DNA from: a virus
Length of the DNA stretch: 48,678 nucleotides
Reading direction: 5' to 3' (one strand)
Virus record (IMG/VR): IMGVR_UViG_3300009504_000007
Coordinates: 1 to 48,678 of that record
The position numbers and the translations under genes are program-made. Shown in pieces: positions 36,492-43,630 of the stretch. Each line of letters opens with the position of its first letter. The first letter of the stretch is position 1. Below the pieces are notes generated by a model that was not told the DNA's origin, searched no databases, and worked only from the letters and a program-made list of their open reading frames with translations.

Positions 36492-36728
36492 TTAATCAGT
36501 TTTAGGTTTGACATAAGTGTTAGTTACTTTTCTGAATTGTTTTGTTCCAGGAATTTCTACTAGTTGAGAAGATATGTGAATATACTTCCCACTCAAGTAG
36601 CTCTTCATCAGCTTTTTAGCATCTTTCCTGTACTTCTTAAAGTCATCAAACTCTATGCCTTCAGGTCTTTCACCACGCATAACTTGAGTAATCTGCCAAT
36701 CTGTCAAATCTTTTAAAGTTTTTTCCAT
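36492..36728 (-). CDS. Small basic protein of unknown function
   Basis: 78 residues, Lys-rich, with a helical first half (LTDWQITQVMRGERPEG) that resembles a short DNA-binding helix pair and a beta-strand second half. It begins 1 nt after the upstream stop. I recognise no family; binding of nucleic acid is possible from the charge only. Confidence 0.55.
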   Translation of the reverse strand: MEKTLKDLTDWQITQVMRGERPEGIEFDDFKKYRKDAKKLMKSYLSGKYIHISSQLVEIPGTKQFRKVTNTYVKPKTD

Positions 36729-36729
36729 T

Positions 36730-37224
36730 CTATACTGACGTTTTTACATTTAACATTTTAAGTAATTTTTTAAGTTCTGATTTATTTTTCACTGTACCAT
36801 TGAATAAATGATGTCTTTCCCCAAGACTCATAGTTTGATTGTTATAAATAGAGATAATAAGTTTCATATCTCTATTTTCATAGTAATCTATAAGATAAGT
36901 ACAGTGGTCTTTTTGTAGGTAAAAAGGCTGATAATCGTTATAGAATAACTCTCTTTCGATTTGACTATAATGTCCTGTACCTTCTGTAAATCCTAACTCT
37001 TCTATATCAGCTTTGTCAAGGTGTTTTACTCTTACATCACCAACCTCAATTGACCTATTAATTATGCTAAAAGTCTCTTTTGTTTCTTCTCCCCAAAAGA
37101 TACTTTTATGCCATTGTGCAGGTTCTCTTATAGCTAAAGACTGACTAATCATACTATCGTCCCATTCGTATTCAAATCCTACATAAAACTCCTCAATCTC
37201 TGGGGTATAATATTTAATTTCCAT
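36730..37224 (-). CDS. Hypothetical protein (164 aa)
   Basis: A soluble, acidic/aromatic alpha-beta protein starting MEIKYYTPEIEEFYVGFEYE. The FYVGFEYEWDD and aromatic-rich middle are seen in hypothetical proteins of many Bacteroidetes phages, without known function. It is part of an accessory operon with small membrane proteins. No catalytic motif is visible. Confidence 0.55.
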   Translation of the reverse strand: MEIKYYTPEIEEFYVGFEYEWDDSMISQSLAIREPAQWHKSIFWGEETKETFSIINRSIEVGDVRVKHLDKADIEELGFTEGTGHYSQIERELFYNDYQPFYLQKDHCTYLIDYYENRDMKLIISIYNNQTMSLGERHHLFNGTVKNKSELKKLLKMLNVKTSV

Positions 37225-37241
37225 TCTTTTCTGTTAAAGTG

Positions 37242-37337
37242 TCACCAAAATTTAGTTATAATCTTCTTATCAATAAACTGTATAATAGGTACATGTAGTA
37301 CAAACAACACATATCCAACCACTAGAAACTCAACCAT
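37242..37337 (-). CDS. Membrane micro-protein (31 aa)
   Basis: MVEFLVVGYVLFVLHVPIIQ is a hydrophobic helix followed by a basic tail (DKKIITKFW). Its ATG lies inside the end of the 150-residue membrane gene (16-nt overlap) and the frame fills most of the gap to the next gene. The small size makes coding uncertain; overlap plus a clean membrane-segment pattern favour it. Confidence 0.4.
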   Translation of the reverse strand: MVEFLVVGYVLFVLHVPIIQFIDKKIITKFW

Positions 37338-37774
37338 AGTTTTATAAAATTAAAAAATTGTACAAATGCTTTAAATTCAGTCCATACTAAATACATACCA
37401 GCTGTAAATAAGACTCCCTTCATTATAAATTGGAACTTACCGAAAGTTGTATCTAACCAAGCTGTAGTACCAACGTGCCACCATCCCCAACCACTAAATT
37501 TATTCAACAGTAAGTCCATAAATACCCACCGTGTTATGGCTATAGTAAAAGCTATCTGAACCAATAGGAATACGGTAAATACTATTTCATAGTTGAGAAG
37601 TAAACACGGTAACACTGTTATCATCCAAGCACGTTCTATAACATCCCACTTCTTCCACTTTTTATTATGTTTAGGGTCGTTAGTTTGGCACCACTTTATA
37701 ACGTGATAATCGTGTCTGGCTTCTGCTATAGCGGCTATAATACCGTATAAAGTTAACAGGATTATGAACTCCAT
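37322..37774 (-). CDS. Multi-pass membrane protein (150 aa)
   Basis: About four hydrophobic helices: residues 1-17, 50-85 (probably two) and 115-135. Charged loops lie between, including WCQTNDPKHNKKWKKWD. It starts 3 nt after the stop of the 42-residue membrane protein. Together with neighbours it forms a cluster of membrane proteins whose role (superinfection exclusion, envelope change, lysis timing) cannot be told from the sequence. Confidence 0.6.
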   Translation of the reverse strand: MEFIILLTLYGIIAAIAEARHDYHVIKWCQTNDPKHNKKWKKWDVIERAWMITVLPCLLLNYEIVFTVFLLVQIAFTIAITRWVFMDLLLNKFSGWGWWHVGTTAWLDTTFGKFQFIMKGVLFTAGMYLVWTEFKAFVQFFNFIKLWLSF

Positions 37775-37777
37775 TGG

Positions 37778-37906
37778 TTACTTTTTAAAAATATTTTTAA
37801 CCCAGTTAATAACCTCTACCCCAACTGCATAAACAAGTTTGTGGAAGAACACTAAAAACACGAGTACTATTAATAGATAAAACTTCCAATCATAGTTACT
37901 TTCCAT
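37778..37906 (-). CDS. Membrane micro-protein (42 aa)
   Basis: MESNYDWKFYLLIVLVFLVF starts a single membrane helix (residues 9-26), followed by an amphipathic, Lys-ended tail (NWVKNIFKK). It exactly fills the gap: start 4 nt after the upstream stop, stop 3 nt before the next ATG. This spacing matches real genes in this operon. Confidence 0.55.
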   Translation of the reverse strand: MESNYDWKFYLLIVLVFLVFFHKLVYAVGVEVINWVKNIFKK

Positions 37907-37910
37907 AGTA

Positions 37911-38723
37911 TTAATTTTTTAAATTTAAACTGTTACAATATTCTCTGTAATCTTTCAAAGCTTTAGTGTCCATTTTCTTAATGTTTAGTTTAGCTCTAAA
38001 CTCTGGCCATCCTGTGTAATAACTCCAACCTTGAAAAATTTCTACACCTATTAAATAACTCCATAAGTTTTTAATGACTGCGTACCTATAATTAAATCTC
38101 AATTTATTTCGTTTAACTGTTCTAAATTTTCCTAAGTGTATACCCTCTAACGTGCAAGATTGGACTGGATAATTATGTACTTTTGGAAATAGATAGTACT
38201 TTCCTTTGTTTGCACTATAAGAACCCTGATAGTCTGTGTATTTAAGTTGTGGAGTTATTACTGTACTTTTCTTATACTCATCTATCTTTAAACGGTGTTT
38301 TATTATTCCTATATCTTTAACCTCTAAACCATCCCACAACCCGCCCTCTTCAAAGAGTTCTCTACTTAAATTCCACATATAATTCCTAATAGCTCCCCAC
38401 CTGTAAGCCATGTAGAAATATATAAGTTTTTGCTTAAAAGTTTTTGGTATTGGGTCGTTACCTAATTCTTCTGAGAACTCATTAAAATATTTTAACTTCA
38501 AAGAACTTAAAAACCAAAATGGCCCTGTGTACCAATCCCCCCTATCGTAGTATTTTGTAAAAAACCAACTACACCATTGAAGAGGATGCCATCCCAGTAA
38601 ACCGTTTTCTTCTGTGTATCTGTAAGCTTTGTTTCTAAATGGATAGACTATTGGAAACAGTACAACACTTGGTACAAACATTAACAGTCTTATCAACAAG
38701 ATTACCAGATACTTAAAATACAT
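37911..38723 (-). CDS. Membrane-anchored protein of unknown function (270 aa)
   Basis: The start is the ATG at 38721-38723 (MYFKYLVILLIRLLMFVPSV). An upstream in-frame TTG lies inside the promoter -7 element and cannot be in the mRNA, so the promoter decides the start. An N-terminal hydrophobic region (residues 3-28) anchors the protein. The remainder is rich in Trp/Tyr, with YMAYRWGAIRNYMWNLSREL and GWSYYTGWPEFRAKL. Similar Trp-rich membrane proteins recur in phages, but I do not know their function. Confidence 0.6.
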   Translation of the reverse strand: MYFKYLVILLIRLLMFVPSVVLFPIVYPFRNKAYRYTEENGLLGWHPLQWCSWFFTKYYDRGDWYTGPFWFLSSLKLKYFNEFSEELGNDPIPKTFKQKLIYFYMAYRWGAIRNYMWNLSRELFEEGGLWDGLEVKDIGIIKHRLKIDEYKKSTVITPQLKYTDYQGSYSANKGKYYLFPKVHNYPVQSCTLEGIHLGKFRTVKRNKLRFNYRYAVIKNLWSYLIGVEIFQGWSYYTGWPEFRAKLNIKKMDTKALKDYREYCNSLNLKN

Positions 38724-38738
38724 CCCTAATTGTTTCTG

Positions 38739-38769
38739 CAAATATACGAAATTTTATTGGATAAAACAA
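38739..38769 (-). promoter_or_regulatory. Bacteroides-type promoter for the membrane-protein operon
   Basis: Minus strand: TTG (38767-38769), 20-nt spacer, TATATTTG (38739-38746). Transcription would begin about 10 nt before the ATG at 38723. It directly follows the terminator of the adhesin gene. Confidence 0.85.
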
Positions 38770-38798
38770 GTGTTTCTATAAGTTTTTTACAAAAAAAA

Positions 38799-38826
38799 TT
38801 CCCGTCACCTGTTAAGATGACGGGAA
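38799..38826 (-). terminator. Intrinsic terminator after the adhesin gene
   Basis: TTCCCGTCA / TGACGGGAA (38799-38807 with 38818-38826) form a perfect 9-bp stem with a 10-nt loop, followed on the minus strand by eight T (38791-38798). It ends the adhesin transcription unit. Confidence 0.9.
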
Positions 38827-38848
38827 GATGGTTATAGTGGGAGAGTGG

Positions 38849-40249
38849 TTATGTCGTAGTTGATACAATTCCAGCGTTGTCTACAACTAATTTATAGAGT
38901 GTTCCATTAGGGCTTTTCAATACTATTGAAGCCGTACCGTTTTGTTTAAACGTACCATCGGCCTCAAAGGTGGTGTTGTTTGTTTCCGTTCCAAATATGG
39001 CTTCCGGCACTCTTATCTTCTTTTCGTCTTTAGGTCTTATTTGGTCGTAATATGGTGCATCTTCCAAATCGGCCATCATTACATACGTTTCATCTGCTGA
39101 ACTACTTGCCCCCCATGCGCATCGCTTCGGAGTTGTATCTGCAATCCATTCAGCGTTTGTGTAGTATCCTGAATTTGCACCCTCGAAAGGAATATCATCG
39201 TCATCGGAATACTTTGTTTCTGCTAAGTTTTCTGCTGTCCAAATCTGTGTGCCTATTTTAACGGCCTTGTATTTTTTACCATCATTGCCTGTATAATAAT
39301 CTACAAAAGCCCCATCCCTTAAAAGTTGCTCATCAATGGTGGCATCTCTTACAACCCTAATTGCATGGCCGTATTTTTTTGCGCCATATTGCGAAATCCC
39401 AAAACTAAAGTTGCTGCTGGAAAACATTTGTGCAATCCAAGCATTAGTTGTGTTAAAGTTCGTTGCCGTCCACAAATAAGCACCATACCCCAATCCCCCC
39501 GGTGAGCTTGCATAAAAAGAACCATTTGTATTGCTCCTGTTTGAACTTGGAACAATACCCATACCAAATGTATTATGGCCTGAATATGATGAACTAACCC
39601 ACCTTGGATGCTCACTTGTTAAACATTCGCCCCCAAGTGGTGAATTTACCTGCCTACAGGATTTTAAATATCTGCCTTGCAGGCTTGATGTTATTCCTAG
39701 CAAATCTAAATAAGAATTTAAATCTGTGTAATCTGCACTTGTTGGCATACGCCATCCATCACTTGTGTTTATTATACCGCGAGCATCGTCAACGGCATAC
39801 CAATTATAAAGGTATCCGTATTGAACAGGCAAACGCTCAAAGGTATCATTTTCCCATTTACTTTCATCAAACGAAACATAACCCTTATTACCATCTTCAT
39901 CTGTACCATAAGATTTACCAGGCCCAGGACTTTCCTCATCTCCAACAAGTTGTAGGTTACCACCATCAATCTCTATAGAGTTCTTAGGTTCTATTACAGG
40001 CATCTCTATCGTAGTACTTTCTCCATCCTGTAAATTTATAGTAAACGTACCATCGTTATTGTCTACAATACTGTCTATACCCACTTTAGACATTCTAGCT
40101 AACCACTCATTCAATTCTCTGACCATAATACGTCTATAAGTCATAAATAACCTCTCGTGTTGCGTACCAAAGATTTTTATGAAGTTAGAACCGTCTACAG
40201 CTAAGTCTGAGAAAGTTATTTCTTCAGGTATTTTATATTCTTCTGACAT
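38849..40249 (-). CDS. Tail adhesin with Fib_succ_major domain and variable-region-like segment
   Basis: 466 residues. The N-terminal ~140 residues (EYKIPEEITFSDLAVDGSNF and a beta segment with IDSIVDNNDGTFTINLQDGE) probably attach it to the virion. Residues about 140-400 are a Fib_succ_major (C-type-lectin-like) domain: LPVQYGYLYNWYAVDD, SCRQVNSPLGGEC, the segment LWTATNFNTTNAWIAQMFSS, YGHAIRVVRD, then GTQIWTAENLAETKYSDD. The Asn/Ser-rich stretch before HAIRVVRD looks like variable regions of retroelement-diversified proteins. It is paralogous to the protein at 15795-16655. Probable role: host surface binding. Confidence 0.75.
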   Translation of the reverse strand: MSEEYKIPEEITFSDLAVDGSNFIKIFGTQHERLFMTYRRIMVRELNEWLARMSKVGIDSIVDNNDGTFTINLQDGESTTIEMPVIEPKNSIEIDGGNLQLVGDEESPGPGKSYGTDEDGNKGYVSFDESKWENDTFERLPVQYGYLYNWYAVDDARGIINTSDGWRMPTSADYTDLNSYLDLLGITSSLQGRYLKSCRQVNSPLGGECLTSEHPRWVSSSYSGHNTFGMGIVPSSNRSNTNGSFYASSPGGLGYGAYLWTATNFNTTNAWIAQMFSSSNFSFGISQYGAKKYGHAIRVVRDATIDEQLLRDGAFVDYYTGNDGKKYKAVKIGTQIWTAENLAETKYSDDDDIPFEGANSGYYTNAEWIADTTPKRCAWGASSSADETYVMMADLEDAPYYDQIRPKDEKKIRVPEAIFGTETNNTTFEADGTFKQNGTASIVLKSPNGTLYKLVVDNAGIVSTTT

Positions 40250-40326
40250 GTTAGTATTTTAAGTTATACACATTATTATAGTCGTTTTTTCTTCTGCGTT
40301 TTTTAGTGCTCGTTTCATACGTGCAA

Positions 40327-40752
40327 TCATAGGTACAAGCCGAGCCGCACCCCGAGGTCCGTCAGACGACGCGCTGACGAATCGTAGAAGCTCAGGCAGA
40401 AGGGCCCCGAATTAACGCCATCGATCAGGCCACCCCCGACGAGAGCGACACGCCAACCAGCAGAGGTGGAGGCATAATGATAATCGCAATAGTAAGTGTC
40501 AGAACCCACACCGGTACCTCCAACTGTTTTAGGAACTATCTCACCAAGGTGCATTTCTTTTACATAACCACTTGCTGTTAACGCCCCCACTGTTTCGTAG
40601 CCATCTGGGGGCACGCCGTCCGCATCTGCCCCATTAGCAAACTGATTATAGTTGGTGCATTTATAGGCCGTTCCAACACCAGATGCGGTATAAAACAGAG
40701 CTATGCCATCGAGAAATTCCCAGATATGACCAAAGAAATCTTCAATACCCAT
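40327..40752 (-). CDS. DGR-type variable C-type-lectin domain, lacking its own N-terminus
   Basis: 141 residues beginning MGIEDFFGHIWEFLDG. The C-terminal part has SAGWRVALVGG (about residues 97-107), SGPFCL (115-120) and DLGVRLGLYL (132-141), the pattern of Bacteroidales diversity-generating-retroelement target proteins. The family conservation continues upstream of the ATG (FVGGTTDLETEVVSF in frame), so a longer ancestral protein was cut. The frame is shared with the gene at 40828-41436 but interrupted by TAA at 40828 and again at 40816. The 3' end is much more GC-rich than the surroundings. No reverse transcriptase or template repeat was seen nearby. Confidence 0.75.
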   Translation of the reverse strand: MGIEDFFGHIWEFLDGIALFYTASGVGTAYKCTNYNQFANGADADGVPPDGYETVGALTASGYVKEMHLGEIVPKTVGGTGVGSDTYYCDYHYASTSAGWRVALVGGGLIDGVNSGPFCLSFYDSSARRLTDLGVRLGLYL

Positions 40753-40827
40753 AAATGATACTACCTCTGTTTCTAAATCGGTTGTGCCGCCTACAAATTT
40801 TCTCGTTTTTAAGTGTTAATTATTCTG

Positions 40828-41436
40828 TTATGGAGTCGGAGGTACAAGTACTATTTCAACACTTATAAACCCCTCTATATTCTTGTCAGAGTCACCGCTT
40901 GAATTAAAAACTAAAAATACTCCAAAATCATTTGTCGCACTTACCCCGCAATTTTCAACGGTATTACTACCAATATCAAGGAAACTGAAATTTTTAACCA
41001 AAACCATGCTCGCATCAAAGTTTTCGATTCCTTCTGGGGGTATTAAAATAAAAATAAATGGTGAAATACCATCTAATAACCCTGTTGATATATTATAACC
41101 TGTACTGTTAAAGGGTACATCAGCGATTTGTATTTGTGTTTTGCTTTCAATCCCGTTGATTAATAAGTGTGCTTCTTTATACCCCTTAACGGGCCACGGT
41201 GTACCAGCAGGTAAACTACTTTCACCCTCAACTATTCCACGCCACATTGTACCGTTGTAAAGTACCTGTTTACCTGTGGGTATTGTTGCGGGGAGTTCGG
41301 CAACTACCATGTAAGCTGATTCCGCTTGTGGTTGTTCTGCTTGTGGTTGTTCTGCAAGCTCCTTTTGTACCCACCTGGCTATTTCTACTCCTTTTTTTCC
41401 ATATCTGGAAATTACTTTACCATAATCTATACTCAT
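40828..41436 (-). CDS. Tail adhesin/adaptor with SRYGKKG N-terminal module
   Basis: 202 residues. The N-terminal 25 residues (YGKVISRYGKKGVEIARWVQ) match the start of the 468-residue protein at 41714-43120 and are likely a shared virion-docking module. A short AEQPQ repeat (residues ~29-38) follows, then a beta-rich domain (MVVAELPATIPTGKQVLYNG onward). It ends with PPTP and TAA, in the same frame as the variable lectin domain downstream. It may be the original N-terminal half of a DGR-target adhesin, or a stand-alone appendage. Confidence 0.6.
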   Translation of the reverse strand: MSIDYGKVISRYGKKGVEIARWVQKELAEQPQAEQPQAESAYMVVAELPATIPTGKQVLYNGTMWRGIVEGESSLPAGTPWPVKGYKEAHLLINGIESKTQIQIADVPFNSTGYNISTGLLDGISPFIFILIPPEGIENFDASMVLVKNFSFLDIGSNTVENCGVSATNDFGVFLVFNSSGDSDKNIEGFISVEIVLVPPTP

Positions 41437-41468
41437 AATGTTTTTTGTTTAGCTTTTATACAAATAAT
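41434..41468 (-). repeat. 35-bp identical repeat before adhesin start, copy 1
   Basis: This 35-bp stretch, including the start codon's ATG, is identical to 43118-43152. Both copies lie directly upstream of genes with the SRYGKKG N-terminal module. The coding parts that follow have diverged far more at the DNA level. Confidence 0.85.
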
Positions 41469-41479
41469 CCCGTTTCAAA

Positions 41480-41698
41480 TTATTCTTCAACGAACATTTC
41501 CCTGATATGGTGGGGCATGGGGAATCTGGTAAGCCCTTGAAGAAATTCCGTACCCACAACAAACATTCCGTCTCGGGTAAATATCTCTTCTTCATTTGGG
41601 GGAGTGAACTCAACCCCCTTTGCTCTGGTTAATACTTGACATAACTGCTTGGTAACGCCAATTAACTGTTCTTTTGATTGTGATTGTATATACTTCAT
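41480..41698 (-). CDS. Small protein between adhesin genes
   Basis: 72 residues (MKYIQSQSKEQLIGVTKQLC...) with a helical start and a C-terminal TRFPMPHHIREMFVEE. No family recognised. It lies 15 nt after the 468-residue adhesin and just before the repeat-led 202-residue adhesin. A fibre chaperone or small structural protein is possible from the setting only. Confidence 0.5.
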   Translation of the reverse strand: MKYIQSQSKEQLIGVTKQLCQVLTRAKGVEFTPPNEEEIFTRDGMFVVGTEFLQGLTRFPMPHHIREMFVEE

Positions 41699-41713
41699 GA
41701 TTCTTTATTTTTA

Positions 41714-43120
41714 CTATAAGAATGAAATTCTTGGAACTGTCTGGGACACGAACTCCCCGGCATTGTTCAGGTAGACAACTTTATAGGCATCCGCTGCGAC
41801 TGAGTTGCCTGTGCGAAGTATCTGAAATGTTGCCGTGCCTGATATACTGTACAGACCCGTTAAGTCCAACCCTGAACTTGTGGATGGTGGGTAGTAGTTA
41901 CACTCAACACATCGTAAGTTTCTTGTATCGGTTGAATAAAAAAGAATGAAGCTCCCTTTAGAAAACAAAAAACCACCCCTGGTGTATACTGAATCTATAT
42001 ACCCATGAATTTCAAAAAACGACTTGATGCTTGAACTTCTCATATATGAAATTATTCCACCAACTAAACTAACGCCAATAACGGAGTTACTGATATCAGT
42101 TATATAATTATTCCCAGACCACCCAGAGGTAAAAGTAAGGAATGTAGAAATATACGTACTTCGAATAAAACCATTAATTACAAAAGTTGAGTGTATCCCC
42201 ATATACCAATCATTTTCACAAACAAGAACACCAACCATTTCCTTACCCGAGCCATAAAAATAGGGGGACAGCCTAAATACAATATTTACAATAGTTGAAT
42301 TGTTTGCAGTACTTTCTTGATATGGGTTATTACTTGCCGCAAACCCCTTTATGTGAACATTATAGCAGTAATCTTCGCCGCCATCAAACGTGTAAAAGTC
42401 CTGGTAATCTTCTGGGTCAGATTGTACCTTTGCAAACTTATTTATCACTATTTCTTCATCCGTTGGGGAAATGTATGCGTCGGGGTAATATTCATTATTT
42501 ACCCCTTCAGTGAGATTAGCGTCCCCACCAGTGTATTTCCATCTGCGAAACTTCACGTTACGCCAGTCATAAGTGGTTGAGATATCAAGTTTTGTATCAT
42601 GGCGGAAATAGATTACACCCTTTAATCCTGGTATATACTCATGCACCCAACCTACTTGTTTTCTGTCGGCATAATTGGTAAAAGAAATATCCCAGTAGAA
42701 ATTCCCATTATTCCAGTCATAGTGCAAAATGTCCTGTGGGTGTTTCTCGGAGTATGCTTCGTGGGATAGTTTATTTTCCGATAAGGCAACAACAATCAAT
42801 GGTTCTATTTCACATTGCCTCACTTCATATTCTGTGAATTGTAAATATTCTGATGGCGAATCCGGATTCCAATTACCGTATTTAAGTTTCGTAGGGTAAT
42901 AAACCGTTTGGTAGTCGGTTATGCGATAATAAGCGCCTTTAGATAATTCCTCTGCTTGAATTTTACTAACCAACCCTTCATATGTCACATCAGTGATGCC
43001 TCCACCACCTGGAGTAGGGAGTGGTACATTCTCTTCTATAGCCCTTTTTCCCCATTTTATAATTTCAGCCCCCTTCTTTCCGTATCTAGAGACTAGTTTT
43101 GTGTAATCTAATTCATTCAT
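41714..43120 (-). CDS. Tail adhesin with SRYGKKG module and beta-helix-like body
   Basis: 468 residues. The N-terminus YTKLVSRYGKKGAEIIKWGK is the module shared with the 202-residue protein. A Pro/Gly linker (PLPTPGGGG, residues ~33-41) leads to a domain with AYYRITDYQTVYYP, then a long series of short strands rich in Ser, Tyr, Ile and Asn (residues 270-430), as in right-handed beta-helix fibres, and a C-terminal NAGEFVSQTVPRISFL. It is probably a receptor-binding or depolymerase-like appendage. No catalytic residues were identified. Confidence 0.6.
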   Translation of the reverse strand: MNELDYTKLVSRYGKKGAEIIKWGKRAIEENVPLPTPGGGGITDVTYEGLVSKIQAEELSKGAYYRITDYQTVYYPTKLKYGNWNPDSPSEYLQFTEYEVRQCEIEPLIVVALSENKLSHEAYSEKHPQDILHYDWNNGNFYWDISFTNYADRKQVGWVHEYIPGLKGVIYFRHDTKLDISTTYDWRNVKFRRWKYTGGDANLTEGVNNEYYPDAYISPTDEEIVINKFAKVQSDPEDYQDFYTFDGGEDYCYNVHIKGFAASNNPYQESTANNSTIVNIVFRLSPYFYGSGKEMVGVLVCENDWYMGIHSTFVINGFIRSTYISTFLTFTSGWSGNNYITDISNSVIGVSLVGGIISYMRSSSIKSFFEIHGYIDSVYTRGGFLFSKGSFILFYSTDTRNLRCVECNYYPPSTSSGLDLTGLYSISGTATFQILRTGNSVAADAYKVVYLNNAGEFVSQTVPRISFL

Positions 43121-43152
43121 AATGTTTTTTGTTTAGCTTTTATACAAATAAT
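43118..43152 (-). repeat. 35-bp identical repeat before adhesin start, copy 2
   Basis: Identical to 41434-41468 over 35 bp. Here it spans the 3' end of the small membrane-protein gene and the adhesin leader, showing that the repeat extends into different upstream coding contexts. Confidence 0.85.
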
Positions 43153-43355
43153 ATAAAAGCAAGTGTGACTCCTAAAAAGTTAAATAACATATCCTTAAAC
43201 TCACAAACTCCTCTACCAAGCAGAAAGTCGTGAAATATCTCTTTTATAAATCCAATAAACAGCATCCAGAAAGACGCTGCTACAACATTTCCAAGAAGTG
43301 TATACAATATAATTACACCAAAGAAACTAAAGATGAAGTGTAATAGTTTATCCAT
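43140..43355 (-). CDS. Small VanZ/YfiM-like membrane protein
   Basis: 71 residues with two or three hydrophobic helices. The pattern MDKLLHFIFSFFG... GFIKEIFHDF... DMLFNFLGVTLAF follows the DK-x-x-HF / KE-x-x-D / D-x-x-x-N-x-x-G signature of small VanZ/YfiM-type envelope proteins. Phage members of this type often lie near lysis or tail genes. It starts 2 nt after the stop of the 52-residue gene. Function is not established. Confidence 0.6.
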   Translation of the reverse strand: MDKLLHFIFSFFGVIILYTLLGNVVAASFWMLFIGFIKEIFHDFLLGRGVCEFKDMLFNFLGVTLAFILFV

Positions 43356-43357
43356 TA

Positions 43358-43516
43358 TTAATCAGGAGCTCCATCTAACTCGTCTTCAATAGCTTTAACC
43401 CTAGCTTCCAGAGAAATGATTGTGTTAGCCAGTGATTGCATCCTGTTATAGAATTCTATAATAAGATGAGAAATACGTTTACCGTAGAACTTAATAAGAT
43501 TTTTGTGATCTAACAT
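43358..43516 (-). CDS. Small helical protein (52 aa)
   Basis: MLDHKNLIKFYGKRISHLII... ends with the acidic coiled-coil-like LEARVKAIEDELDGAPD. The ATG is at 43514-43516, 42 nt after the tRNA, and its stop lies 2 nt before the next ATG. Length and coupling support a real gene; function is unknown. Confidence 0.6.
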   Translation of the reverse strand: MLDHKNLIKFYGKRISHLIIEFYNRMQSLANTIISLEARVKAIEDELDGAPD

Positions 43517-43557
43517 GGTATGTGAGGTGTTAAGTTTATATCATTTATGAACTGTAG

Positions 43558-43630
43558 AGCCTGGAGAGAGACTCGAACTCCCAACAACTTCTTTACAAGA
43601 GAAGTTTTCTACCGATTGAAATACCCAGGC
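43558..43630 (-). tRNA. tRNA-Thr(UGU)
   Basis: A complete 73-nt cloverleaf: acceptor GCCTGGG/TCCAGGC (last pair G-U), D stem TTTC/GAAA with AATCGGTA loop, anticodon stem CTTCT/AGAAG with loop CTTGTAA (anticodon TGT), 5-nt variable loop, T stem GGGAG/CTCTC with loop TTCGAGT, discriminator T. The 3' CCA is not encoded. It reads ACA codons, common in this AT-rich genome. It is carried on a transcript that begins about 220 nt upstream. Confidence 0.9.

Noticed and set aside
38724-38741. Longer start (TTG at 38741) for the membrane-anchored protein
   Set aside because: The TTG is part of the promoter -7 box, so it would not be transcribed.
40254-40325. A 23-residue frame overlapping the stop of the variable-domain gene
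   Set aside because: It is short, basic, has no family look and no coupling to a downstream gene; kept only as a possible remnant.
40816-40830. Stop-codon reassignment joining the two adhesin halves
   Set aside because: Both stops are TAA, while known recoding in crAss-like phages concerns TAG or TGA; TAA ends many other genes here.
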